A stretch of DNA of 36,675 nucleotides, taken from contig CAIQAB010000025.1 in assembly GCA_903869675.1 (NCBI GenBank), forward strand, positions 1 through 36,675, read 5' to 3'. The notes under the pieces were generated by a model. That model had not been told where the DNA came from. It did not search any database and saw nothing but the letters and a program-made list of their open reading frames with translations. The translations under genes and the position numbers were made by a program. Of the stretch, positions 1 to 10,114 are shown piece after piece. Every line of letters starts with the position of its first letter. The stretch's first letter is position 1. Origin of the DNA: an uncultured Verrucomicrobiota bacterium (GTDB taxonomy: Bacteria > Verrucomicrobiota > Verrucomicrobiia > Opitutales > Opitutaceae).

Positions 1-1
1 C

Positions 2-616
2 CGGCGCGCCCGCCTCGAACCCCTCTTCTCCTGCAACCCTGCCTCCTTTCACCTCGCTCCGGTGTTTGCCGCCAACACCGCCGAGGCAGTGGAGTCTGCC
101 TTCCTCCGCGCCCGCCAACGCGGCAACGAGGGCCTGATGGCCAAGGACCCCACCTCGCCCTACACTCCGGGTCGACGCGGCCTGGCCTGGCTAAAACTCA
201 AGAAAGCCTACGCCACTATCGATGTAGTCGTCGTCGCGGTCGAGCAGGGCCACGGTAAACGCAAGGCCTGGCTGAGCGATTACACCTTCGCCGTGCGCGA
301 CGAGGCCACCGGCGCCCTGTGCACCGTGGGCAAGGCCTATTCAGGCCTGACTGACGCCGAAATCGCTGCGCTCACCGAGCATTTCCGGGAAAATACTCTG
401 GAGGAACGCGGCCGCGTTCGCCGGGTCGTGCCCGACACCGTGCTGGAGATCGCCTTCGACCGCATCCAGCCCAGCACCCGCCACGGCAGCGGATACGCCC
501 TGCGTTTTCCACGCATTGCGCGTATCCGGACCGACAAGACCTTGAACGATATCGACACCCTCGAGACCTGCCGTCGCCTAGCCGAAGCAAGCGCCGATAC
601 CCTCGGGGGGACTTAG
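2..616 (+). CDS. ATP-dependent DNA ligase, C-terminal part (5' end outside window)
   Basis: This is the C-terminal 204 or so residues of an ATP-dependent DNA ligase, which seals nicks through a ligase-AMP intermediate. The reading frame is open to the first bases of the window, so the gene starts upstream; the GTG at 62 is internal. Visible motifs are EGLMAKD (ligase motif IV region) and LAWLKLKK (motif V), followed by an OB-fold type C-terminus with ALRFPRIARIRTDK. The segment with VGKAYSGLTDAEI is typical of the longer bacterial ligases found next to Lhr-like helicases and a nuclease in repair clusters, but those partners would lie outside the window. It ends convergently with uxaC, the two stop codons overlapping by 4 bases. 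Family assignment is firm; the subgroup is inference. Confidence 0.9.
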   Translation, partial: RRARLEPLFSCNPASFHLAPVFAANTAEAVESAFLRARQRGNEGLMAKDPTSPYTPGRRGLAWLKLKKAYATIDVVVVAVEQGHGKRKAWLSDYTFAVRDEATGALCTVGKAYSGLTDAEIAALTEHFRENTLEERGRVRRVVPDTVLEIAFDRIQPSTRHGSGYALRFPRIARIRTDKTLNDIDTLETCRRLAEASADTLGGT

Positions 617-2031
617 CGAGCAGCCAGTTCGAGCCCGAAGTAGGCGGCGGCGTTGCCAAAGCAAATGTCGCGGACGAGTGCGTCGAGCGCAGCGTCATCA
701 GCGGGGATCAGGCCGGCCTCAACATCCTCGCCGAGGAGTTTGCAGAGCAGGCGCCGGAAATACTCGTGGCGCGGATAGGAGAGAAAGCTGCGCGAATCGG
801 TCAGCATACCGACAAACCGGGACAACAAACCGAGCGAGCTGAGCGCGTTGATCTGCCACTCCATGCCCTCCTTCTGGTCGAGGAACCACCAACCACTGCC
901 AAACTGGATTTTGCCCGCCGCGGAACCGTCTTGGAAATTTCCCGTCATCGAAGCGAAGACGTAATTGTCGGCTGGATTCAAGTTGTAGAGCACGACGCGC
1001 GGCAGGGCGTTCTCGCGGTCCAGCGCGTCGAGGTAGCGCGACAACGCGCGAGCCTGCGGGAAATCGCCGATCGAGTCGACGCCCGCATCAGCACCCAGGC
1101 GTTTCAGCAGGCGGCCGTTGTTATTCCGCAGAGCGCCGAGGTGCAGTTGCTTGGTCCAGCCTCGCTTTGCATCCAGGCGGCCGAGAAACAACATCACGAA
1201 CCAGAGCCACTTGGCAGCCTGTTCGGGCGTAGCCGGCCGGCCGGCGCGCGCCTGGGCGAAAATGGCCTCGGCCTCCGCCTCGGTGCAGTCGGCATCAGGC
1301 AGGTTTTCCAATCCGTGGTCGGAGAGGCGCCCTCCGAGAGAATGGAAAAAGGCGTGGCGGCGATCCAGCGCCTCGAGCAAGGCCGGAAGTGAACCGACCT
1401 CCAAACCGGCCCGGGCCGCGAGCTGATCGCACCAAGCATTGAACACGGCGGGCGCGGCGACAGCGACGAGTTTGTCGGCCCTGAAGGTCGGGTAAACGCG
1501 GGTCTTCAAGCCAGAGCGGGCGATGGCCTTATGGTGCTCCAAGGAGTCGGCAGGATCATCGGTCGTGCACACCACGGCGACACCGGCGGCGGTGAGGATG
1601 CCGTGGGTGGAGAAGGCCGGGGTGGCGAGGCGGGCATTGGCCAATTCCCAGATGCGGGGTGCGTTGGCCTCATTAATCATCAGGTCGATGCCGAAAAAGC
1701 GGCGAAGCTCCAGATGAGACCAGTGATGGAGCGGATTGCGGACTAGCTGCGGAACGACCCGGCAATAGGCCAAGAACTTATCGTAATCGGACGTAGAGGC
1801 GCCGGTGATCAGCTCCTCGTCGACCCCGGCGGCCCGCATCGCCCGCCACTTGTAATGATCACCTCCCAGCCAGATCTGGGTAAGATTTTCAAAGCTGCGG
1901 TTGGCCGCGATCTGATCAGGCGGCAAATGGCAGTGGTAGTCGTAGATCGGCTGCGTCTTGGCCACCCCGTGGTAGAGGCGACGGGCGGTCGCGGTGGTGA
2001 GCAAAAAGTCTTCGTGGAGAAATGCGGACAT
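613..2031 (-). CDS. uxaC: Uronate isomerase (glucuronate/galacturonate isomerase)
   Basis: Interconverts D-glucuronate with D-fructuronate and D-galacturonate with D-tagaturonate, the first step of hexuronate breakdown in the cytoplasm. The 472-residue product has the usual family length and is a metal-dependent amidohydrolase-fold protein. The metal motif HCH is at residues 33-35, followed by the family signature HLPPDQIAAN. The ATG at 2031 is chosen because MSAFLHEDFLL is the conserved family N-terminus; the upstream in-frame extension from 2175 overlaps the neighbouring gene and looks non-coding. It is the last gene of a three-gene minus-strand operon, 50 bases after the sugar isomerase/epimerase gene, which supports a role in sugar-acid catabolism. 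Control by the divergent LacI protein is inferred. Confidence 0.95.
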   Translation of the reverse strand: MSAFLHEDFLLTTATARRLYHGVAKTQPIYDYHCHLPPDQIAANRSFENLTQIWLGGDHYKWRAMRAAGVDEELITGASTSDYDKFLAYCRVVPQLVRNPLHHWSHLELRRFFGIDLMINEANAPRIWELANARLATPAFSTHGILTAAGVAVVCTTDDPADSLEHHKAIARSGLKTRVYPTFRADKLVAVAAPAVFNAWCDQLAARAGLEVGSLPALLEALDRRHAFFHSLGGRLSDHGLENLPDADCTEAEAEAIFAQARAGRPATPEQAAKWLWFVMLFLGRLDAKRGWTKQLHLGALRNNNGRLLKRLGADAGVDSIGDFPQARALSRYLDALDRENALPRVVLYNLNPADNYVFASMTGNFQDGSAAGKIQFGSGWWFLDQKEGMEWQINALSSLGLLSRFVGMLTDSRSFLSYPRHEYFRRLLCKLLGEDVEAGLIPADDAALDALVRDICFGNAAAYFGLELAAR

Positions 2032-2081
2032 GATGTTGAGTGGGGGGACTTGGGCAAAAGTGACGCGAGAAGGAGGAGGGA

Positions 2082-2855
2082 TTAAGATATTAAATGAGCC
2101 CGGATGTATTCGTAGCTCTGCCGGATGGAGGCGAAGGGATCGCCTGGGCAGGTATCCTGCTCGACTATGAACCACCCGCAGCCGCCCGCCTCAGCCTCGG
2201 CGATGATACGAGCGAAAGGCAAAGTGCCGGCGCCAATCTCGCAGAAAGTCGACTCGCCGCCCGGGCTAACCTTGTAATCTTTTAGGTGGATGAAGGGCTG
2301 GCGGCCCTTCATGCGACGGACCCAGTCCACTACATCGCCGCCGCCGCGTTGCACCCAGTAGGTGTCGAGCTCAGCCACTATGTTCTCCGGGGAGGTCTCC
2401 GCGTAGACACGATCCAAGAAGCAGGGACCGCCGGCGGGACGGTAAAACTCGTTGGCATGATTGTGATAGCCTAAGGTAAGTCCAGCGGCGCGGAACTTGG
2501 CGCCGGCGGCGTCAAGTTTGCGCACCAGCGTATCGAGGTGGGCGGGGTTATCGAAATCGATGCCCGCAGGGTAAGGGTAAGCGGTGAGGGTCGTGCCGAG
2601 CTTGTGCAGTCGCTCGATTATCGCATCGGGTTCGTCGAGGATACGCCGCCCCTCCTCGTGGGTGGCGCAGATGGTAAGACCCTCGCCCTTGAAGATGGCA
2701 ACGAGTTCGGGCTCAGGCACGGGGCCGACCCCGCTGATCTGAACCGCGGTGTAGCCGATCTCACGCACGCGGCGGGCTGTGGCGGCGACCTCCGGCGCGG
2801 TTTTACAGAAATCGCGAAGCGTATAGAGCTGAAGGGCGACCTGGGATAGTTTCAT
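2082..2855 (-). CDS. Sugar phosphate isomerase/epimerase family protein (xylose isomerase-like TIM barrel)
   Basis: A 257-residue TIM-barrel protein of the AP endonuclease 2 superfamily (IolE/hydroxypyruvate-isomerase-like), which isomerise or epimerise sugars and keto-sugars with a divalent metal. Likely metal and catalytic positions are visible: Glu in ATHEE, His in LGYHNHANEF, Glu/Asp in VAELDTYWV, His in FIHLKDYK and a C-terminal Glu in FIVEQD. The barrel appears complete. It lies 10 bases downstream of the Gfo/Idh/MocA gene and 50 bases upstream of uxaC, so the three are almost certainly co-transcribed. Oxidoreductase plus epimerase pairs of this kind often carry out oxidation-epimerisation sequences on unusual sugars. 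The precise substrate cannot be read from sequence; a sugar acid or cyclitol is the best guess from context. Confidence 0.85.
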   Translation of the reverse strand: MKLSQVALQLYTLRDFCKTAPEVAATARRVREIGYTAVQISGVGPVPEPELVAIFKGEGLTICATHEEGRRILDEPDAIIERLHKLGTTLTAYPYPAGIDFDNPAHLDTLVRKLDAAGAKFRAAGLTLGYHNHANEFYRPAGGPCFLDRVYAETSPENIVAELDTYWVQRGGGDVVDWVRRMKGRQPFIHLKDYKVSPGGESTFCEIGAGTLPFARIIAEAEAGGCGWFIVEQDTCPGDPFASIRQSYEYIRAHLIS

Positions 2856-2865
2856 GGGTGAAAGT

Positions 2866-4032
2866 TTAACGACCGAAGGACTTGGCGAGGTCGACGGGGG
2901 CGACGGCGACTATCTTTTTCTTTTTCCCGAGTTTGGCTGACTCGGCGATCTTGGCCTTGAGCATACGCTCGTATTTACGACCGTCGATGGGCAACGCGAC
3001 GGGCTTAGCGGTCCAGGCCGATAGCAGCATGGCGTTGGCCAGCTCGACCGAATGGATACCCTCAGGCGCAGGCGCGATCAGATCGGCTCCGTCTAATATG
3101 GCGCTGGCGAAATTCTGCAGCACCTCGTTGTGCTGCCCGCCGTGACCGGCGACCGGGATCGAGACATCCCAGACCGGAGGAGTGGCGAAGGTGTGCGGAG
3201 TGGTGCGGGAAAACTCGCCCATCGGCACCTCGTTGCGGGTGAAAACGATCCGGTCCTGCTCGTAAACCAGCTTGCCACGCTCACCGACTACCTCGAGCCG
3301 GTTCGTGCCCGGGGCCTCGCCTGTGGAGGTGATAAAGACCCCGGTTGCGCCATTCGCGAAACGCATGGTCGCGGTGACGTCGTCCTCCACCTCGATGTCA
3401 TGGTAGCGACCAAAACCGCAGCTGGCGGAAAGCTCCACGGGCATGCCGAACATCCATTGGAACAAATCCAAATTGTGGGGACACTGGTTAAGCAGAACGC
3501 CGCCGCCCTCGCCCGCCCAAGTCGCACGCCATCCACCCGAGGCGTAGTAGGCGTGGGTGCGAAACCAGTTTGTGATGATCCAATTTACGCGCCGGATCTC
3601 GCCGAGTTCGCCGCCGCGGACCAAAGAGCGGATTTTTTGGTAAAACAAATCGGTCCGCTGGTTGAACATGGCGGCAAAAACCTGCCGGCTCTCACGTCCA
3701 CGGTGGGCGGCAATCAATCGCTCGCAGTCCGCCCGGTGCACCGAGATGGGCTTCTCCACCATAACGTGCAGTCCGGCCTTCAGCGCCGCAATTCCAAGAG
3801 AGGTGTGATCGTAGTGCGGGGTGGCGATCAAGAGCGCGTCAATCAGGCCCGAGGCCATCATTTCGAGTGCATCCCTAAAGCCTTTCACCTGCGGCACGCG
3901 GGCAATTTTCTCGGGATTCGCGTCGGCCACGGCACCAAGCTCCATCCGGTTGATTTTGCCGGCCAAAATGCTTTGGGCGTGGGCAAAGCCCATGTTGCCG
4001 AGGCCGACAATGCCGATGCGGACTTTGCTCAT
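2866..4032 (-). CDS. Gfo/Idh/MocA family NAD(P)-dependent oxidoreductase
   Basis: A 388-residue dehydrogenase of the glucose-fructose oxidoreductase / inositol dehydrogenase family, which oxidises sugar or cyclitol hydroxyls with NAD(P). The N-terminal Rossmann motif GIVGLGNMG (about residues 7-15) and the catalytic EKPIS motif are plain, and the C-terminal substrate domain includes GEGGGVLLNQCPHNLDL with its conserved Asp/His region. The ATG at 4032 gives the expected MSKVRIGIVG start; longer in-frame extension has no family support. The C-terminus ends in a lysine-rich stretch (KLGKKKKIVAVAP), which looks like a variable tail. It is the first gene of the operon with the TIM-barrel protein and uxaC, and diverges from the LacI gene across 105 bases. 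Specific substrate unknown. Confidence 0.9.
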   Translation of the reverse strand: MSKVRIGIVGLGNMGFAHAQSILAGKINRMELGAVADANPEKIARVPQVKGFRDALEMMASGLIDALLIATPHYDHTSLGIAALKAGLHVMVEKPISVHRADCERLIAAHRGRESRQVFAAMFNQRTDLFYQKIRSLVRGGELGEIRRVNWIITNWFRTHAYYASGGWRATWAGEGGGVLLNQCPHNLDLFQWMFGMPVELSASCGFGRYHDIEVEDDVTATMRFANGATGVFITSTGEAPGTNRLEVVGERGKLVYEQDRIVFTRNEVPMGEFSRTTPHTFATPPVWDVSIPVAGHGGQHNEVLQNFASAILDGADLIAPAPEGIHSVELANAMLLSAWTAKPVALPIDGRKYERMLKAKIAESAKLGKKKKIVAVAPVDLAKSFGR

Positions 4033-4099
4033 GGTGATTAGAGTGATGAGAACTGATGACAAAACCACACGCCGGAGGTCGCGAAGGCGCTTGCCTGCA

Positions 4100-4112
4100 A
4101 ACTGTTTCAGTT
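4100..4112. promoter_or_regulatory. Candidate LacI-family operator
   Basis: AACTG-TTT-CAGTT is a perfect 5-bp inverted repeat in the 105-base gap between the divergent oxidoreductase operon and the LacI gene, 25 bases before the LacI start codon. Position and symmetry suit an operator for the LacI protein controlling both directions. The motif is short and lacks the central CG typical of many LacI operators, so this is a guess by position. Confidence 0.35.
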
Positions 4113-4137
4113 GTCCACTTTTTTACCTAAACCGGCC

Positions 4138-5220
4138 ATGCAAGACGCTCGCGTCACCCTCAAACAAGTCGCCGTGAGGGCCGGTGTGCACGTTTCCACC
4201 GCTTGGCGTGCACTCAAGAATGACACCTATGTAGAACCGGCCAAACGCGCGCGCATCCGTTCGCTTGCCAAGGAGATGGGCTATGCACCGGACCCCATGC
4301 TCACCGCGCTTAGCAATTACCGCCGCAAACAAGCGCCGGTGGCGTTTCAGTCGACCCTCGCGTGGATCAACAACTTCACCACGCGCGAGGAAGGGCGTGC
4401 GCTGATCAATATCGCGGGCTATCACGAAGGGGCGCAGCGCTTCGCCACCCAGATGGGCTTCAAGTTGGAAGAATTCTGGCTCGCCGAGCCCGGCATGTCT
4501 CCGAAACGCGCGAGAGATGTGCTACTAGCCCGGGGAATACGCGGACTAGTTTTCCCTCCCCAGCCCCTCTCCGGCACCGATCTCGGCTTCGACGTTGAAC
4601 CTTTTGCCGCGGTGGCGATCGGCCACTCACTCGCCTCGCCTCGGCTCCACGTGGTGGCGTCCCACCAGCACAACGCCAGCCTGCAAGCCTTGCGTGAACT
4701 GGCGCGGCTGGGTCACGTGCGGATCGGCATGGTCGCCGCCACCGAAACGCTGCGACGCGCAAACCACGGCTTCGAATCGCCCTATCACTTTTTCCAGGCC
4801 GTCCAGGATGAGAAACACCGCATGCCGCTCTTCGCGATCCCGGGTCGCGAGGAACCCCGCAACGTGGCGGCGGCGCGCGAAGGCTTCCTCGCCTGGTTCC
4901 GTCGGCACCGCCCGACCGCCATCGTGTGCCACTTGAGCGAGGTCCGCATCTGGCTGGAAACTGCCGGGATCATCGCACCCACGGACGTTTCGCTGGCCAC
5001 GCTATCACGCGCGTTTGACGCCCACTGGTCCGGCATCGACCAACAAGAGTCAGAGATAGGCCGTCGCGCGCTGGAACTCCTAGTGAGTCTTTTTCAAAGT
5101 GGAGAACGCGGGGAACCGGCCACACCTCTGCGCTTGCTCGTGGAGGGCCGCTGGACCGAGGGCGAAACGACCAGAAGGATAGGCCCGCCAGCCGAGGAGT
5201 TGCTGGAGCGAATCAGCTGA
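4138..5220 (+). CDS. LacI family transcriptional regulator
   Basis: A 360-residue DNA-binding regulator. The N-terminal helix-turn-helix (VTLKQVAVRAGVHVSTAWRAL, about residues 5-25) is followed by the hinge region and a periplasmic-binding-protein-like ligand domain. The DPMLTALSNYRRK segment after the hinge matches a LacI subgroup that I associate with Verrucomicrobia (from memory). The start at 4138 (MQDARVTLKQVA) places the HTH at the very N-terminus as usual; a TTG at 4111 is possible but would run through the candidate operator. Divergence from the uronate/sugar operon suggests that it represses or activates that operon in response to a sugar or sugar acid. The inducer is not predictable here. 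Confidence 0.92.
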   Translation: MQDARVTLKQVAVRAGVHVSTAWRALKNDTYVEPAKRARIRSLAKEMGYAPDPMLTALSNYRRKQAPVAFQSTLAWINNFTTREEGRALINIAGYHEGAQRFATQMGFKLEEFWLAEPGMSPKRARDVLLARGIRGLVFPPQPLSGTDLGFDVEPFAAVAIGHSLASPRLHVVASHQHNASLQALRELARLGHVRIGMVAATETLRRANHGFESPYHFFQAVQDEKHRMPLFAIPGREEPRNVAAAREGFLAWFRRHRPTAIVCHLSEVRIWLETAGIIAPTDVSLATLSRAFDAHWSGIDQQESEIGRRALELLVSLFQSGERGEPATPLRLLVEGRWTEGETTRRIGPPAEELLERIS

Positions 5221-5243
5221 ATCCGAGCGCCGGCGCGTAACAC

Positions 5244-5271
5244 AAAAAACCGCCCCGAGCTACTGGAGCGG
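5244..5271 (-). terminator. Intrinsic terminator of argG
   Basis: On the minus strand, CCGCTCC (loop of 8) GGGGCGG forms a 7-bp stem with one G-U pair, followed directly by TTTTTT. It sits about 30 bases past the argG stop codon. As argG is the last gene of the arginine run, this ends that transcript. Confidence 0.8.
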
Positions 5272-5299
5272 CAAATACCGTAAAAAGCAGCCCGATTGA

Positions 5300-6526
<1,227 letters not shown>

Positions 6527-6716
6527 GGGAAAAGCACGTTTTGTGGGCGGCGACGACGGGAGGAGCAAAGAAAAAGGCACAGGAAAAGGAGCCGCCTTCT
6601 CCGACCACGCCTTAAAAGCGCAAAGCTACGCGCTGGGCAGCGCCAAGCCCAGGTTTAGGCTGGCGGCTATCTCGAACCGAAACGGTCCGGTTGCCACCCG
6701 CCGCTGAATGCCATGG

Positions 6717-7658
6717 TTAATCGCCTCGTGCGAGCAGCGTCATGATCGCCTTCTGCACGTGCAGGCGATTTTCGGCCTGATCGAAAATAATCGAACGAGG
6801 ATTATCCAATACCTCCTGCTGCACTTCTTCCCCCGGATGGGCGGGAAGGCAGTGCATAAAATAAGCATCGGGCTTGGCCGCGGCGAAAATTTCTCCAGTG
6901 ACGCTGTAGGGAGCCATGAGCGCGAGGCGCTCCCGCTTCTCCTCTTCTTTGCCCATGCTCACCCAGACATCGGTATAAACCACATCCGCATCCCTGACCG
7001 CTTCGATCGGATCGGTGGTAAATTCATAACCGCCCGTGAACCCTTCCCGCGAGAGCAAACCATCTAGCTCGGCCGAGGGGGCAAAACCCGCCGGTCCGGC
7101 TAGACTGATCTTCATGCCAAATAAATTCGCCCCGAGCACCCAAGAGTTGGCCATGTTGCACGCCGTGTCGCCAAGGAAGGCGATTTTCCTTCCGCGCAAA
7201 GAGGCAAAAAGATCCCCGCCGGATGGGGCCCAGCGCTCGGCCATGGTAAATGCGTCGGTGTATATCTGACAGGGGTGCAGGAAGTCGGTGAGCGCGTTGA
7301 TGACTGGGACCGTGCCGGCCGCGGCCAGTCGTTCCACCTCGGCATGGTCGTAGGTGCGCACAACCAAACCATGCACAAAACGCGAAAGCACTCGGGCAGT
7401 GTCCTCAATCGACTCCCCGCGCCCCAGCTGGATATCGTTTTTGCTCAGGAAGAGCGGATTGCCGCCCAACTCGTGGATGCCGACTTCGAAAGAGACGCGG
7501 GTGCGGGTCGATGATTTGGAAAAAATCAAGGCCCACGTCTGGTGCTTCAAGACGTCCGCCGCGCCGCTGCCGCGCGTGGCCTTGAGGTTACGAGCCAAGT
7601 CGAAAAGCTCGGCGACTTGCGCCGGTGCGAAATCAGTCTCTTTCAGGAAATGCTTCAT
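6717..7658 (-). CDS. argF: Ornithine carbamoyltransferase
   Basis: Transfers the carbamoyl group of carbamoyl phosphate to ornithine, giving citrulline. The 313-residue protein shows all family signatures: carbamoyl-phosphate motif STRTR (50-54), HPCQ (128-131), the ornithine-binding region DVWVSMG (230-236, which contains the SMG loop) and catalytic HCLP (269-272). The ATG at 7658 (MKHFLKETDF) is the family start; the upstream in-frame sequence to 7850 overlaps the argD end and is non-coding in character. It lies between argD (121 bases upstream) and argG (190 bases downstream) in a minus-strand arginine cluster. Confidence 0.97.
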   Translation of the reverse strand: MKHFLKETDFAPAQVAELFDLARNLKATRGSGAADVLKHQTWALIFSKSSTRTRVSFEVGIHELGGNPLFLSKNDIQLGRGESIEDTARVLSRFVHGLVVRTYDHAEVERLAAAGTVPVINALTDFLHPCQIYTDAFTMAERWAPSGGDLFASLRGRKIAFLGDTACNMANSWVLGANLFGMKISLAGPAGFAPSAELDGLLSREGFTGGYEFTTDPIEAVRDADVVYTDVWVSMGKEEEKRERLALMAPYSVTGEIFAAAKPDAYFMHCLPAHPGEEVQQEVLDNPRSIIFDQAENRLHVQKAIMTLLARGD

Positions 7659-7779
7659 GTCCGTCGATTGAAGCGATTCCCTATAGGGGGGGCCGGTCCC
7701 TGCGGGCGAGGGTAATCTGAGCCGCGCCACAAAAACGTGACGCACCCGCCTAAATCTACCCCCTGGCAGATCGCCCCGC

Positions 7780-9000
7780 TCAGGCGGCCTTGGCCGCGAA
7801 AACCCGACGGAGTATATCGACGGATTCCGCCAGTTCCGCGTCAGTCGCAATCAAAGGCGGCAGCAGACGAATGACATTCCCGCCCGCCAAAGGCGCCAGC
7901 AAACCAGCTTCACGCAGCGCGGCGATGTAGGGCGGCGGCTCGGAAGTGAGTTGCAGGCCCACCAGGAAACCCACGCCACGCAGGCCGGTCACCTGAGCAG
8001 GGAAATCCTCCACGAGACGCGCCAGCGCGGCGTGCCAGGGGCCACTCACCCGGGCGACGTGCTCGCAGAGTTTTTCGTCGGCTATAATATCGAGCGTCGC
8101 GAGAGAGGCGGCGCAGGCCAACGGAGTGCCGCCAAAGGTGGTGCCGTGCATACCGGGCTGAAACAAATCAGCCGCACCCTCGCCAATCCAGATTGCGCCG
8201 ATGGGGAAACCTCCTCCGAGGCCCTTGGCCATGCCGATCGCATCCGGTCTCACGTCAGCATGCTCAAAGGCAAAGAACCGCCCGGTGCGCCCGACGCCGC
8301 ATTGGACTTCGTCCAAAATAAGGAGCAGGTTGTGTCGGTTGCAGAGCGCACGCAAACCGTGCAAAAACCCAGGCGTGGCCGGGTGGACGCCACCCTCACC
8401 TTGAATGGTCTCAACGAAGATTGCCGCCGTCTGCTCGTCGACCAGCGCCTCGAAAGACTCCAAATTATTCAACTCGCCGAACTCGAAACCAGAAAGCAGG
8501 GGACGAAACCCCTTTTGGATTTTCTCCTGCGGCGTCGCACTCATGCCGCCAAAAGTGCGGCCATGAAAGGCAGACTTGGCGCAGATAACCTTGTGGCATT
8601 TACCCTCTTCGCCGGACTTCCGGATGCCGTGGAGGCGGGCGAGCTTGAGCAAACCCTCGTTAGCCTCAGCGCCGGAGTTGCAAAAAAACACCCGACCCGG
8701 GCCAGCCTGACCGACCAGGCGGCGGGCTAGCTCGCCCTGCAGCGGATTGCGGTAGAGGTTACTGACGTGCGCGAGGGTGGCGGCCTGCTCGGAAACGGCT
8801 CGGACCCAGCGCGGGTGGCAATGGCCGACGGCATTAACCGCGATGCCCGAGGCAAAATCCAGGTAGCGCTTCCCGGCATCATCCCAAACCCGGCAACCCT
8901 CGCCCCGTGCAAGGGTGATGGCAGGACGTCCGTAGTTGCGGAGAACATACGAATCATAGGCGGCCTCGGCGGCGGTCTGGGCGATCTGGGTCTGGCTCAT
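7780..9000 (-). CDS. argD: Acetylornithine aminotransferase
   Basis: PLP-dependent transaminase converting N-acetylglutamate semialdehyde and glutamate to N-acetylornithine and 2-oxoglutarate. The 406-residue class III aminotransferase has the phosphate-binding CNSGAEANEG motif (about 107-115), the cofactor Asp in LILDEVQCGVGRTG (D230) and the Schiff-base lysine in GMAKGLGGGFPIGA (K259). The start ATG at 9000 fits the family. It is 92 bases after argB and 121 before argF. Some class III enzymes also act in lysine synthesis, but the arginine neighbours make ArgD the better call. Confidence 0.95.
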   Translation of the reverse strand: MSQTQIAQTAAEAAYDSYVLRNYGRPAITLARGEGCRVWDDAGKRYLDFASGIAVNAVGHCHPRWVRAVSEQAATLAHVSNLYRNPLQGELARRLVGQAGPGRVFFCNSGAEANEGLLKLARLHGIRKSGEEGKCHKVICAKSAFHGRTFGGMSATPQEKIQKGFRPLLSGFEFGELNNLESFEALVDEQTAAIFVETIQGEGGVHPATPGFLHGLRALCNRHNLLLILDEVQCGVGRTGRFFAFEHADVRPDAIGMAKGLGGGFPIGAIWIGEGAADLFQPGMHGTTFGGTPLACAASLATLDIIADEKLCEHVARVSGPWHAALARLVEDFPAQVTGLRGVGFLVGLQLTSEPPPYIAALREAGLLAPLAGGNVIRLLPPLIATDAELAESVDILRRVFAAKAA

Positions 9001-9092
9001 GGATTGGAAGGGATAAAATGCTTGTCACGGCCCCGGCGCAAGGCGGGCCGGAACGGTAAAATCCTGCGCGAGAGCCTGGGGAGCGGAAGGGT

Positions 9093-9977
9093 TTAACCGT
9101 GCACAATCTCGGTGCCGATGCCCTTGTCGGTGAAAATCTCCAACAAGAGCGAGTGCGGCAGGCGTCCGTCGATAAAGTGAACGCGCTGCACCCCCTCATT
9201 AAGGGCCCTGACCGCACTTAGGACCTTGGGACGCATACCCTTGTCGATCACCCCGCTCTTTTTCAGATCATCCACCTGGGAGACCTTCAGGGTCGAGATA
9301 AGCGAGGAAGCCTCGGGCGGCGCGGCGAGCAGACCGGGGACATCGCTCATGTAAACCAGTCGACGGGCGCGCAAGGCGCTGGCCACGCGACCGGCGACGA
9401 GGTCGGCGTTTACGTTGTAAGGCTTGCCGTCATGGCCCTCGGCCACAGGCGAGATTACCGGAACGTAACCCTCTGCGATTTCCTTTTTTATCAACTTCAC
9501 CTTCACCTCGACGACCTCGCCGACGTAGCCGAGATCAACCGCATCGCCGTTGTCGTCGATCGTGAGTTTTTCGCAGACTAAAACAGTGTCACCAGCCAGC
9601 GCTCGGGGCTTGGAACGGGCCAGCGCAATGGCGTCGCACACATCTTTGTTCACGATTTCATCGAGCGTCTTCTTCACAATCTGCACCGTGGCCTCGTCGG
9701 TGATACGCATGCCGTTCGGGGCAAACTGGGACTTCAAACCCGACTGCTCCATGGCCTTGGTAATGGCTTTGCCGCCGCCGTGAACCACGACGACGTTAAT
9801 GCCGCAGGCGGCGAGAAAAGCGATGTCATAGGCCACGCGGTTGCGAACCTCGGGATCGGGGTCGTCCATGAAGCTACCGCCATATTTCACCACGAAGGTG
9901 GATCCGCGAAAGTCTTGAATATAAGGCAGCGCCTCGAGCAGGACACGGGCCTTGGCAGTGATGTCGGAAACGTTCAT
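9093..9977 (-). CDS. argB: Acetylglutamate kinase
   Basis: Phosphorylates N-acetyl-L-glutamate, the second step of arginine synthesis and in many bacteria the step inhibited by arginine. The 294-residue amino-acid-kinase-fold protein has the N-terminal [11 protein letters not shown], glycine-rich [10 protein letters not shown] and C-terminal [13 protein letters not shown] signatures. It has an N-terminal helix before the kinase core ([23 protein letters not shown]). In the family this kind of helix goes with the hexameric, arginine-sensitive enzymes, so feedback control by arginine is plausible but inferred. It is the first gene of the argB-argD-argF-argG run and diverges from argJ, with which it forms the acetyl-recycling pathway. 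Confidence 0.96.
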   Translation of the reverse strand: MNVSDITAKARVLLEALPYIQDFRGSTFVVKYGGSFMDDPDPEVRNRVAYDIAFLAACGINVVVVHGGGKAITKAMEQSGLKSQFAPNGMRITDEATVQIVKKTLDEIVNKDVCDAIALARSKPRALAGDTVLVCEKLTIDDNGDAVDLGYVGEVVEVKVKLIKKEIAEGYVPVISPVAEGHDGKPYNVNADLVAGRVASALRARRLVYMSDVPGLLAAPPEASSLISTLKVSQVDDLKKSGVIDKGMRPKVLSAVRALNEGVQRVHFIDGRLPHSLLLEIFTDKGIGTEIVHG

Positions 9978-10114
9978 TTGGATAAGCCGGGATTGTGGGG
10001 TAAATCACCATGCGCGAGGTTTTCCATCACATTCTCGGCGACACACGTGTGACGGAGTGGCGGCAACCCGAAAATGCTCTTCACTTCCCTCGGCTCCGGT
10101 TCACTTATCCGCGG

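Noticed and set aside
10042-10051. Palindrome CACACGTGTG in the argB-argJ gap
   Set aside because: A 10-bp palindrome is expected by chance many times in a window this long, and it does not match an arginine operator.
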